From contig USJG01000025.1 in the NCBI GenBank assembly GCA_900554925.1, positions 1 to 19,556 of the forward strand: DNA of 19,556 nucleotides, read 5' to 3'. The notes beneath the pieces were generated by a model, which ran no database searches, was not told the origin of the DNA, and saw only the letters and a list, made by a program, of their open reading frames with translations. Of the stretch, positions 1-6,227 are shown piece after piece; the stretch's first letter is position 1, and the number at the start of each line of letters is the position of its first letter. The position numbers were made by a program, and so were the translations under genes. This DNA comes from an uncultured Lachnospiraceae bacterium. Its GTDB lineage: Bacteria > Bacillota > Clostridia > Lachnospirales > Lachnospiraceae.

Positions 1-73
1 GTATATCATTTTTTTCAAAAAGTTTCCACCATATTATTCAGAAGCTTTTTGACAGGTTTTTACTTTTTCCGCA
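1..73. other. Intergenic end of window, no gene seen
   Basis: No coding region is supported here. There is an imperfect hairpin (CAAAAAG at about 16-22 pairing with CTTTTTG at about 45-51), but no convincing T-tract follows it in the direction of the adjacent minus-strand gene, so I do not call a terminator. Confidence 0.3.
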
Positions 74-1750
74 CTATGCTTTTTCCTGAAACTTCTCCTG
101 TATTTCCTCCGCAATGCTGGTACAGCTATAGCCAATTCTTTCAAGATCCTGCAAAACGCCGGCAAAAACCCCCGTCATTTCAGGCTTGCAGCTGTTCTTC
201 TTCATCCTCTTTTTATGATTCTTCTTAAACTTCCGTTCCATATCTTTCAATTTTTCGGCATCCTCTAAAATCTGTCCGGCAAGTGCATAATTGTCATTTT
301 CCAAGGACTCTTTTGTCTTCTTTAACATATCAGAGGCCATAGTAAAGCATTTCTCCAACTCTTCGATTGCCGCCTCTGAAAAATGATACTTATTAAATAT
401 TTTTTCTCCTGAAATACGGGAAATATCCATGCAGCGATCACATATCTTGTCGATATCATTTACCACATACAAAAGCTCTGCCGCTTCCCCGGACTGCTCC
501 TCAGTAAGACCGCCCCCGGCGAACAGTGCCGACATGTATCTGGAAATCTCCTGATTAATATTCTCAAGCCATTTTCCCTCCTGGACTACCTCCTTAAGAA
601 TTTCAGAATTATTATTTACCAGACAGGTCTTTGCTTTGTCCATAAGCTCCTGCAAACTCTCAAGTACGGAAAATACCTCCTGCCTTGCCAGCTTAAGCGC
701 CACTACTGGCTGAGACATAACTCTTTCATCAAGAAATCTGGGTTCTCCGCCTGCCTCATTACCCTTATCTTCGCCTTTTACAATAATATTTACAATCTTA
801 ACCATAAGGGGAATCAAAGGCAGCCAGATCAATGTATTGAATAAATTAAAGGAAAAATGAGCGTTTGCAATCTGCCTTGAAATCACATCCACTTCATTTC
901 CTTTTGGAGAAATAAATCTTACAAATTTTGCAAAGAAGGGAATAATCCAGATAAAAACCATACTGCCTGTAATGTTAAATACGCTGTGGGCTACGGCAGT
1001 CCTCTTGGCATTTTTAGACTGACCCACACTGGCTAACAGGGCCGTGATGGTGGTACCAATATTGTCTCCTAAAAGAATGGGAATCGCGCCGGTCAAACCG
1101 ATGATGCTGCTTACACCGTCCGCTGCCGGCTGGGACGCAAAGCTCTGGAGCACTGCAATAGTAGCGCTGCTGCTTTGAACCACTATTGTCATGATCATAC
1201 CTACTAATAAGCCCAAAATCGGAATATTAGACACTTTATCCATCATGGTAACGAATATCGGACTGCCTGCCAGGGGCTTCATAACCGCTCCCATGGTTTC
1301 AATCCCAATAAACAACAGGCCGAATGCAAAAATAGTCTGTCCAATGCTCTTTACTCTCTCTTTTTTGGCCAGGAAAAATATGGCAAATCCCACAAAAACG
1401 ATCATCCAAACATAATCGCTGATTTTAAAAGCCATAAGCTGTGCCGTCATGGTGGTACCTATATTAGCGCCAAAAATAACTGCGATTGCCTGGGGAAGGC
1501 TCATAAGGCCTGCACTGACGAACCCGATAACCATTACGGTTGTAGCGCTGCTGCTTTGCAGAACTGCCGTTACCAATGCGCCGGCCAATACACCCATAAC
1601 AGGATTCCTCGTAAGTACACCGAGAATTGTTTTCATCTTTTCTCCGGCTGCCTTTTGCAGGCACTCACTCATCATGTTCATTCCAAAAATAAATACTGCC
1701 AGTCCTCCAAGCAATCCAAATACCATTTGAAATACGTCATGTGCACTCAT
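74..1750 (-). CDS. Na+/phosphate cotransporter (NptA/YjbB family) with PhoU-like C-terminal domain
   Basis: This membrane protein of about 558 residues is predicted to import inorganic phosphate with sodium. The diagnostic inverted-repeat core is clear: QSSSATT near residue 65 and QSSSATI near 192, each followed by a GANIGTT or GDNIGTT motif, in two blocks of hydrophobic helices that fill roughly residues 5-330. After about residue 345 the protein becomes soluble, charged and helical, as in the PhoU-like tails of this family. I chose the ATG at 1750 because GGAGG lies 9 bases upstream of it; an ATG 18 bases earlier has no ribosome binding site. It sits alone behind the rpsR terminator. The upstream region carries repeated TTTACA hexamers resembling a Pho box, which fits phosphate-starvation control. 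The family call is firm; the ion and substrate are inferred from the family. Confidence 0.93.
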   Translation of the reverse strand: MSAHDVFQMVFGLLGGLAVFIFGMNMMSECLQKAAGEKMKTILGVLTRNPVMGVLAGALVTAVLQSSSATTVMVIGFVSAGLMSLPQAIAVIFGANIGTTMTAQLMAFKISDYVWMIVFVGFAIFFLAKKERVKSIGQTIFAFGLLFIGIETMGAVMKPLAGSPIFVTMMDKVSNIPILGLLVGMIMTIVVQSSSATIAVLQSFASQPAADGVSSIIGLTGAIPILLGDNIGTTITALLASVGQSKNAKRTAVAHSVFNITGSMVFIWIIPFFAKFVRFISPKGNEVDVISRQIANAHFSFNLFNTLIWLPLIPLMVKIVNIIVKGEDKGNEAGGEPRFLDERVMSQPVVALKLARQEVFSVLESLQELMDKAKTCLVNNNSEILKEVVQEGKWLENINQEISRYMSALFAGGGLTEEQSGEAAELLYVVNDIDKICDRCMDISRISGEKIFNKYHFSEAAIEELEKCFTMASDMLKKTKESLENDNYALAGQILEDAEKLKDMERKFKKNHKKRMKKNSCKPEMTGVFAGVLQDLERIGYSCTSIAEEIQEKFQEKA

Positions 1751-1771
1751 ATTCCGCTTCCTCCACATTGT

Positions 1772-1866
1772 GCTTTACTTATGTTTTACATTTTCATCCC
1801 ATTTTATTTTAAGTAAAGCAATGTAAAATCCGATAGCAGTATTATGTAAATTCTATGTAAAGTAAA
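1772..1866 (-). promoter_or_regulatory. Pho-box-like hexamer array upstream of the phosphate transporter
   Basis: Read on the minus strand, TTTACA occurs at 1856-1861, 1845-1850 and 1822-1827, with TTTACT at 1861-1866 and 1812-1817. The two copies at 1856 and 1845 are exactly 11 bp apart. On the plus strand TTTACT (1774-1779) and TTTACA (1785-1790) are also 11 bp apart. A perfect 10-bp inverted repeat (GCTTTACTTA at 1772-1781, TAAGTAAAGC at 1810-1819) lies just upstream of the start codon. Bacillus PhoP binds TT(A/C/T)ACA-type direct repeats with 11-bp periodicity, so this looks like a PhoP operator. The exact transcription start is not resolved. Confidence 0.5.
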
Positions 1867-1886
1867 ATAATTTCCTGCTATATTAC

Positions 1887-1916
1887 AAAGCGGCTGCCAA
1901 AACTGGCAGCCGCTTT
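1887..1916 (-). terminator. Terminator of the rpsF-ssb-rpsR operon
   Basis: A perfect 13-bp stem (AAAGCGGCTGCCA at 1887-1899, TGGCAGCCGCTTT at 1904-1916) with a 4-base loop lies 14 bases after the rpsR stop codon. T-runs on both sides could make it work in both directions, but the only gene ending nearby is rpsR on the minus strand. Confidence 0.9.
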
Positions 1917-1929
1917 TATTTGTTACATA

Positions 1930-2193
1930 TTAATCACAAGTATAAGGCATTAATGCAATATGACGGGCTCTCTTGATTGCAACTGTAAGAGCTCTCTGGT
2001 GCTTTGCACAGTTTCCTGTGATTCTTCTGGGAAGGATTTTTCCTCTCTCAGACACATATCTTTTTAACTTATTTACATCTTTGTAATCAATTACGTTATC
2101 TTTGCCGCAAAATACGCAAACCTTTTTTCTTCTGCGCATTCCACCTCTTTTTCTCATGGGAGAATCAGACTTCTCTGTTTTATTATATGCCAT
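1930..2193 (-). CDS. rpsR: 30S ribosomal protein S18
   Basis: This 87-residue protein is the small-subunit S18, which binds 16S rRNA as a heterodimer with S6. The family core is recognisable: the stretch from about residue 33 to 80 with YVSERGKILPRR, the TGNCAKHQR segment and the AIKRARHIALMPY end. Four potential zinc ligands are present (C26, C29, C62, H65), marking it as the cysteine-containing, zinc-type S18. An AGGAGG sits 9 bases upstream of the start codon. It is the last gene of the rpsF-ssb-rpsR operon, 33 bases after ssb, and is followed by a strong terminator. Confidence 0.98.
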   Translation of the reverse strand: MAYNKTEKSDSPMRKRGGMRRRKKVCVFCGKDNVIDYKDVNKLKRYVSERGKILPRRITGNCAKHQRALTVAIKRARHIALMPYTCD

Positions 2194-2226
2194 GATAATT
2201 GCCTCCTATCTTAATTATACCAACTC

Positions 2227-2673
2227 TTAGTTAAAGGGCAGTTCCTCATCTATTCCATCAGGAATATTCATGAAACCGTCTCCCGCTTCTTGAGGCTGCT
2301 GGCTTCTGCTTCCACCGCCCGCAAATCCTCCGTCGCTGCCAGAACTGCTGTTTTTGCTCTCAGCAAATTCCTGATCTTCAACTACAACATCTGTAGTATA
2401 CACTCTGACGCCATCCTTATTGGTATAGCTTCCTGTCTGAATACGACCGGTAACTAAAACCTTGGTTCCTTTTCTGAAATATTTTTCAGCAAATTCACCA
2501 GCCCTTCCAAAGGCTACGCATCCAATAAAATCAGCAGAATTTTCATCTCCATTACGATTAAATCTGCGATCTACTGCAAGTGTATATCTGGCAACTGCTG
2601 TTGCATTTTCCCCCTGCGAATATCTCACTTCGGGATCTCTTGTTAAACGCCCCATAAGTATTACTTTATTCAT
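2227..2673 (-). CDS. ssb: Single-stranded DNA-binding protein
   Basis: The protein of 148 residues starts MNKVILMGRLTRDPEVRY, the standard SSB N-terminus, and runs through an OB fold to about residue 108. A Ser/Gly/Gln-rich flexible linker follows, ending in the acidic partner-binding tip EELPFN. It coats single-stranded DNA in replication and repair. The open frame extends 21 codons upstream, but the ATG at 2673 matches the family start and has AGAGG upstream; the longer form would overlap rpsF. Its place between rpsF and rpsR is the conserved operon order of Firmicutes. Confidence 0.97.
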   Translation of the reverse strand: MNKVILMGRLTRDPEVRYSQGENATAVARYTLAVDRRFNRNGDENSADFIGCVAFGRAGEFAEKYFRKGTKVLVTGRIQTGSYTNKDGVRVYTTDVVVEDQEFAESKNSSSGSDGGFAGGGSRSQQPQEAGDGFMNIPDGIDEELPFN

Positions 2674-2711
2674 ACCTGCCTCTACTTTCCCGCATATCTT
2701 AAGTATACGCT

Positions 2712-3002
2712 TTATGCCTCGTCCTGTCTGACGCATAAAAATCTGATAACATTGTCCATAATGCGAATACGATTTTCGATTTCAATGGGAGCTGTAGCTT
2801 CAGCGTCAAACTGGATGAAGTAATAAAAAGCTTCTTTCATCTTCTGAACTTCATAAGCAAGCTTCTTCTTGCCCCAGTCGTCAACGTTTGTAATCGTACC
2901 ACCAAATCTTTCGATAAGGGCCTTGCATTTGTCAACTACTGCTGCTCTTTCCTCATCTTCGATCTTCGCACTAACAACAACGGCTAATTCATATTTGTTC
3001 AT
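2712..3002 (-). CDS. rpsF: 30S ribosomal protein S6
   Basis: The 96-residue protein starts MNKYELAVVVSAK and contains the S6 features GTITNVDDWGKKKLAYEV and FYYFIQFDAEA, ending with the DNVIRFLCVRQDEA-type C-terminus. It pairs with S18 in the platform of the small subunit. The frame is open 31 codons further upstream, but the ATG at 3002 is preceded by AAAGGAGG and matches the family start. It is first in the rpsF-ssb-rpsR operon, preceded by a leader of about 95 bases and a near-consensus promoter. Confidence 0.98.
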   Translation of the reverse strand: MNKYELAVVVSAKIEDEERAAVVDKCKALIERFGGTITNVDDWGKKKLAYEVQKMKEAFYYFIQFDAEATAPIEIENRIRIMDNVIRFLCVRQDEA

Positions 3003-3097
3003 GCTCAATTTACCTCCTTTTGGTCTCTGGCCCCCGTTTTTCGGGAGCAAGGAATGTGTTGTTTTCGCTGTATGCGAATTGTTAAAACATATCACGG
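3003..3097 (-). ncRNA. Structured rpsF mRNA leader, candidate S6:S18 autoregulatory element
   Basis: Between the predicted transcription start (about 3097) and the rpsF start codon the minus-strand RNA can form two stems. The first is distal: TGTTTT pairing with AAAACA outside a CGC/GCG helix (about 3054-3087). The second is proximal: CTCCCG-AAAAA-CGGGGG at about 3030-3048, just before the ribosome binding site. Leaders of rpsF operons in many bacteria carry an S6:S18-binding structure with a conserved CCG element. The fold here was done by eye and the match to that motif is not verified. Confidence 0.35.
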
Positions 3098-3103
3098 ACT
3101 ACT

Positions 3104-3132
3104 ATGATACCACGTATTTTCTGGTTTTTCAA
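3104..3132 (-). promoter_or_regulatory. Promoter of rpsF-ssb-rpsR
   Basis: On the minus strand TTGAAA (3132-3127) and TATCAT (3109-3104) are separated by exactly 17 bases. Each hexamer differs from the housekeeping consensus by one base. It lies between the DUF951 gene and rpsF and gives a leader of about 95 bases. Confidence 0.75.
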
Positions 3133-3167
3133 GACTTGTCCGCATTTTTTTATCTGTTTTTAAATTT

Positions 3168-3344
3168 TTATCTGGATATTTTCCTGATTTTCTTTTCAAT
3201 CTGACTCCTTGGGCTCATAATCTGGTGTCCGCAGCCTAAGCACTTCAATCTGAAGTCTGCTCCGATGCGCAAAACCTCCCACTCGAAGCTGCCGCAGGGA
3301 TGCGGTTTCTTTAACGTCAGTTTATCCCCTACCTGTATATCCAT
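3168..3344 (-). CDS. DUF951 family small protein (function unknown)
   Basis: This 58-residue protein begins MDIQVGDKLTLKKPHPCGS and contains FRLKCLGCGHQIMSPRS. It matches the DUF951 family pattern: a short beta-rich protein with a PHPCG motif and a CxxC pair (C17, C35, C38) that might bind a metal. An AAAGGAA lies 7 bases before the ATG. It sits between the sirtuin gene (49 bases upstream) and rpsF. In Firmicutes this family is commonly found beside rpsF and, elsewhere, mscS or ychF, which supports the call. Its molecular function is unknown. Confidence 0.88.
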   Translation of the reverse strand: MDIQVGDKLTLKKPHPCGSFEWEVLRIGADFRLKCLGCGHQIMSPRSQIEKKIRKISR

Positions 3345-3393
3345 AAGTATTTCCTTTCTTCTTTGCTTAACAGCTTTTTATCCCTGTCAAATA

Positions 3394-4110
3394 CTATAAA
3401 GCTGCAAATATCTCTCCTATACTTCCCTGCACCACTAAATCTGCCACATTGTCTCTTGCAGTAGGCGTCCTATTAACAAGTATCAGCTTGTTTCCATTAT
3501 AATAGTCAACAAGTCCTGCTGCCGGATAAACCACCAGTGAAGTCCCTCCTATAATCAGAACATCAGCACTTCGGATATAGCTGATAGCGTCTTTAAGTGT
3601 CTGATCCTCCAGCCCTTCCTCATACAAAACCACATCCGGCTTGACGGGGCCGCCGCAGTCATCACACTTGGGCACGTCCTCGCTGTTAAGTATATACTCT
3701 GCGTCAAAAAACTTTCCGCAGCGCTCACAATAATTCCGAAGCACGCTTCCGTGAAGCTCAAGTACCCGCTTGCTGCCTGCCGCCTGGTGAAGCCCGTCAA
3801 TATTTTGAGTGATTACCGCTTTGAGCTTTCCTTCCTGCTCCCACTGTGCCAGCTTTAAATGTGCTGCATTGGGCTTTGCCCCAAGGCAAAGCATCTTGTC
3901 TTTATAAAACCTGAAAAACTCATGGGGGTTTTGCCTGTAAAAGCTATGACTTAAAATGGTCTCCGGCGGATAGTCATATTTCTGACTGTACAGTCCGTCC
4001 ACACTGCGGAAGTCAGGAATACCGCTTTCCGTGGAAACACCTGCCCCTCCAAAAAATACAATATTATCAGTGTTATTTATTATTTCTTTTAGCTTTTCCA
4101 TCTGATCCAT
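3394..4110 (-). CDS. cobB: Sir2-family NAD-dependent protein deacylase
   Basis: The 238-residue protein has all sirtuin signatures: GAGVSTESGIPDFRS (residues 22-36) for NAD binding, TQNIDGLH (101-108), the catalytic histidine H120 in LELHGS, a structural zinc site from four cysteines (C128, C131, C149, C152), and GTSLVVYPA (189-197). It removes acyl groups from lysines using NAD and releases nicotinamide. Length is typical of bacterial class III/U sirtuins. The start at 4110 has GGCGGAAAG about 8 bases upstream; an in-frame ATG three codons later is possible. It appears co-oriented with DUF951 and may be transcribed with it. Natural substrates cannot be read from sequence. Confidence 0.96.
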   Translation of the reverse strand: MDQMEKLKEIINNTDNIVFFGGAGVSTESGIPDFRSVDGLYSQKYDYPPETILSHSFYRQNPHEFFRFYKDKMLCLGAKPNAAHLKLAQWEQEGKLKAVITQNIDGLHQAAGSKRVLELHGSVLRNYCERCGKFFDAEYILNSEDVPKCDDCGGPVKPDVVLYEEGLEDQTLKDAISYIRSADVLIIGGTSLVVYPAAGLVDYYNGNKLILVNRTPTARDNVADLVVQGSIGEIFAAL

Positions 4111-4214
4111 AATATCTTTCCGCCTTTACTGTTTTGCCCTCTGCCTGCTTCCGATAGTTGATATATTCAATATATTTATTATAACATACGTTGTTAAATT
4201 TTGCATGGCTGAAT

Positions 4215-4223
4215 TGGTACTAC
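4215..4223. repeat. Left copy of 9-bp direct repeat (likely target-site duplication)
   Basis: TGGTACTAC here is repeated in the same orientation at 9378-9386. The two copies lie just outside the inverted repeats that bound the AT-rich island, the expected position for a target duplication made on insertion. Confidence 0.6.
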
Positions 4224-4227
4224 TTCA

Positions 4228-4241
4228 ATTCGCAAAGTAGA
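4228..4241 (+). repeat. Left terminal inverted repeat of the island
   Basis: ATTCGCAAAGTAGA is found here on the plus strand and as its exact reverse complement at 9359-9372, 5.1 kb away. With the adjoining TSD bases it also forms an imperfect local palindrome (CTACTT...AAGTAG). Confidence 0.65.
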
Positions 4242-4286
4242 AAGTAACAAATGAAATTATCTTAAATTGTTGAAAATTGATAAAAA

Positions 4287-4316
4287 TCAGCCGCAGGATA
4301 AAGGTTCTGCGGCTGA
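4287..4316 (-). terminator. Terminator downstream of the coiled-coil pseudogene
   Basis: A perfect 10-bp stem (TCAGCCGCAG at 4287-4296, CTGCGGCTGA at 4307-4316) with a 10-base loop is followed, on the minus strand, by TTTTTATC. It lies about 100 bases past the minus-strand stop at 4414. Confidence 0.75.
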
Positions 4317-4331
4317 AATTTGATTGAAAGG

Positions 4332-4448
4332 ATGAATCTTATTGAAAAAAGAGAATTAAAATTATACATTTTATTATTTATATCTATAATAACAGGAACA
4401 TTGATAGGTTATTCTATAGGTTTATTGTTTGTAAACATGGTAAAATAA
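4332..4448 (+). CDS. Possible 38-residue single-span membrane peptide
   Basis: An ATG at 4332 opens a short frame with a charged N-terminus (MNLIEKRELK) and one hydrophobic span of about 23 residues, ending VNMVK. GAAAGG lies immediately before the ATG, closer than ideal; an ATT three codons later would have better spacing. The last 35 bases overlap the convergent pseudogene. No family is recognised. The composition looks like a real membrane peptide, but AT-rich DNA readily yields hydrophobic frames, so this is tentative. Confidence 0.25.
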   Translation: MNLIEKRELKLYILLFISIITGTLIGYSIGLLFVNMVK

Positions 4449-4878
4449 GGTGTTCAAAAATAACAACTATGATACCACCTATAATTGCAGAAATAAAAGA
4501 AATATACGCAAGTTTTTTCTCTTTAGGTGATAATCTGTTTTCTAAGTTTTTGCGGTCTTCTATTTCTTTATCAAGTTTATCTTCAATCTCTTTTATATAT
4601 AAATTTTGAGATGAAACTTTATCATTAAGTTGTTTTATTTCATGATTTGCTTTATTAAGAGAAGCATTAATATCATCTAATCTATTAGTAATTACTGAAA
4701 ATCTTTCTTCTTCTGATTTCAAGGGGATGTCATTTGTTTTAGGTATACTTTTAAGAATGGATTCTTATGCTTGTTGAAGTAAATGGTCTTGAACATCTGA
4801 ATCATTTATGTTCAAGTTAAAATTATCCAAATCCAGATTTTCATAAGGGGCAAGATTTGGGGGAAGATTGTTAGATAT
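4414..4878 (-). pseudogene. Broken gene for a coiled-coil protein with C-terminal membrane anchor
   Basis: The readable downstream part (TTG at 4722 to 4414) encodes 102 residues: a heptad-like, charged coiled coil to about residue 70, then a hydrophobic segment near 72-96 and a short tail. The same frame is open upstream of this to an ATA at 4878-4876, interrupted only by a TAA at 4767-4765. The upstream part reads SNNLPPNLAPYENLDLDNF and on, and a well-placed AAAGGAG stands 7 bases before the ATA. So the ancestral gene was probably about 154 codons starting with ATG, and it has lost its start and gained one nonsense codon. A shorter product from the TTG at 4722 is possible but lacks a good ribosome binding site. 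No family is recognised. Confidence 0.6.
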
Positions 4879-4913
4879 AGCTTTTCTCCTTTGCAATTTT
4901 TATAATTGATATT

Positions 4914-4942
4914 GTTCTAAAATATAATTGCATAAATGTCAA
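4914..4942 (-). promoter_or_regulatory. Promoter of the coiled-coil pseudogene
   Basis: On the minus strand a perfect -35 TTGACA (4942-4937) is followed after 17 bases by TAGAAC (4919-4914), a weaker -10. A good AAAGGAG and the ancestral start position lie about 30-40 bases downstream. Confidence 0.45.
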
Positions 4943-4964
4943 TAGCTTTCACAAAAATTAATTC

Positions 4965-4998
4965 AAAAGGTCTACTCGTTGCATCGGATAGACCTTTT
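4965..4998 (-). terminator. Terminator downstream of the zinc-ribbon gene
   Basis: A 10-bp stem (AAAAGGTCTA at 4965-4974, TAGACCTTTT at 4989-4998) with a 14-base loop that can pair further. It lies about 100 bases after the minus-strand stop at 5096 and is T-flanked in both directions. Confidence 0.75.
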
Positions 4999-5026
4999 AT
5001 AATGAATCAAAAATTAGTTTTAATAA

Positions 5027-5095
5027 CTAAACTGTAATTCCCAGAACCGTTACTACTTCCTGATTAATGGTTCCATCTACGGTAAGACCATATGG
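5027..5095 (-). other. In-frame 22-codon extension after the zinc-ribbon gene stop
   Basis: Directly after the TAG at 5096-5098 the same frame runs on for 22 sense codons (PYGLTVDGTINQEVVTVLGI then TV) to a TAG at 5027-5029. The peptide has protein-like composition and the strings GLTVDG and INQEVV, faintly reminiscent of peptidoglycan-binding repeats. It may be the original C-terminus cut off by a nonsense mutation, or the remnant of a larger gene. Readthrough is not demonstrated. Confidence 0.35.
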
Positions 5096-6223
5096 CTAAT
5101 TGATTTTATCTGTTTCAGGAGCAGAAATTATTTTTGATTCAAACTGTAATACATACGTAATTTCATAATTGTCATTGCCAAGATATTCATAAACAGTATA
5201 GTCATCTGTTTCCCAAGTATTTCGGTATTTTATTTGGCCAAGTTGTAATGCTTCCGCTTCTGAACCACAATAACCATATAAACTGCCTTTACTTGTTTCA
5301 ATTTTTCCTTCGCCGCAGAGATTTGTAAGTTTTTCTGCGAGACTGTTAAAGTGATTAATGTATAGACTATAGTCAGTATGTGTTTCTATAAACATGACTG
5401 TAATACTATATAATTCTTTATTCAAATTAAAGGCATAAAATATAACAGCTTCTTCGTATTCAATGAGGTCAGAAAATGATAACACTAAATGTCCATCATT
5501 ATAATAGTATTCTTCCAAAAATTCTCCGTTTTCTCGTTCCTTAATGGTGTCTGGAGAATCGCCAAATTTTGCATTACGGAATATGTATTTATTAGAATCT
5601 TCAACAACAATACTCATTTTAATTGATTCAGATTCATTACCACTATTATCCTGAGCAGAAGCAATAATTTCATATGTGCCTTCTGAATTAAGATCATATT
5701 CACCATCAATATTTATTGTGTATTGGTCTGCATCAGAGACTATTATATTACTTTCTGGGTTATATTGTTTTCCCAGTTCTATATATACAGTTTCATTTTT
5801 TAAAGAAATGTCAGGTGCTTTTGTATCTGTAACTTTAAAATCAAAAGGTATTTCTTTGACGAAACCCTTCTTGTTTTTGACTGCAAAGGTTACTGTGTAA
5901 TTACCGATGGCTTCAGAAGTGTAACCACCATTATCTGATATTGTTACTTCTATAATATCTGTTGGATTATATTCCAAATAAGTTATTGGATCAACTGACG
6001 ATCCTAATTCAATTGTATTTTTAGCTTGAGAAATCTCAAACTTACCTTTGTACAAAAATTTGTAGCCTAATCCTACAATAGCAATAGCTGTAATAATAAT
6101 CACTATTGCAATCATTATTCTTTTTACAGGTAATTTACTTTTTAAAGAATATCCGCAGTTAGGACATTTTGACACGGTATCTGAAATTTCTTTCCCACAT
6201 TCAGGGCAGTTGATGATAGCCAT
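5096..6223 (-). CDS. Zinc-ribbon membrane protein with extracytoplasmic Ig-like domains (function unknown)
   Basis: The 375-residue protein starts with a cytoplasmic zinc ribbon (C6, C9, C20, C23 in CPECG and CPNCG knuckles). One transmembrane helix follows at about 33-57, so the remainder is probably outside the cell. Residues about 60-215 hold two beta-rich repeats; the second (VTDTKAPDISL to SAQDNSGNES) is typical of DUF5011-like bacterial Ig-like domains. The C-terminal 150 residues, starting near YIFRNAKFGDS, form an unrecognised domain. The ATG lies 4 bases after the transposase pseudogene stop, and its AAAGGAG is made from the last transposase codons, so it is likely read from the same transcript. 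The frame resumes after the stop for 22 codons, so the C-terminus may be truncated. Confidence 0.7.
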   Translation of the reverse strand: MAIINCPECGKEISDTVSKCPNCGYSLKSKLPVKRIMIAIVIIITAIAIVGLGYKFLYKGKFEISQAKNTIELGSSVDPITYLEYNPTDIIEVTISDNGGYTSEAIGNYTVTFAVKNKKGFVKEIPFDFKVTDTKAPDISLKNETVYIELGKQYNPESNIIVSDADQYTINIDGEYDLNSEGTYEIIASAQDNSGNESESIKMSIVVEDSNKYIFRNAKFGDSPDTIKERENGEFLEEYYYNDGHLVLSFSDLIEYEEAVIFYAFNLNKELYSITVMFIETHTDYSLYINHFNSLAEKLTNLCGEGKIETSKGSLYGYCGSEAEALQLGQIKYRNTWETDDYTVYEYLGNDNYEITYVLQFESKIISAPETDKIN

Positions 6224-6227
6224 GGTT

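Noticed and set aside
1..73. Terminator after the phosphate symporter gene
   Set aside because: The hairpin is imperfect and is followed by A-rich, not T-rich, sequence in the direction of transcription.
1464..1664. Open frames overlapping the phosphate symporter and other large genes on the opposite strand or in other frames
   Set aside because: They lie inside strongly supported genes, lack family features and ribosome binding sites, and reflect codon bias of the real genes.
4215..4241. Integron attC or tyrosine-recombinase att site at the island edge
   Set aside because: No integrase gene, no GTTRRRY-type core, and the repeats are inverted with outer direct copies, which suits transposition better.
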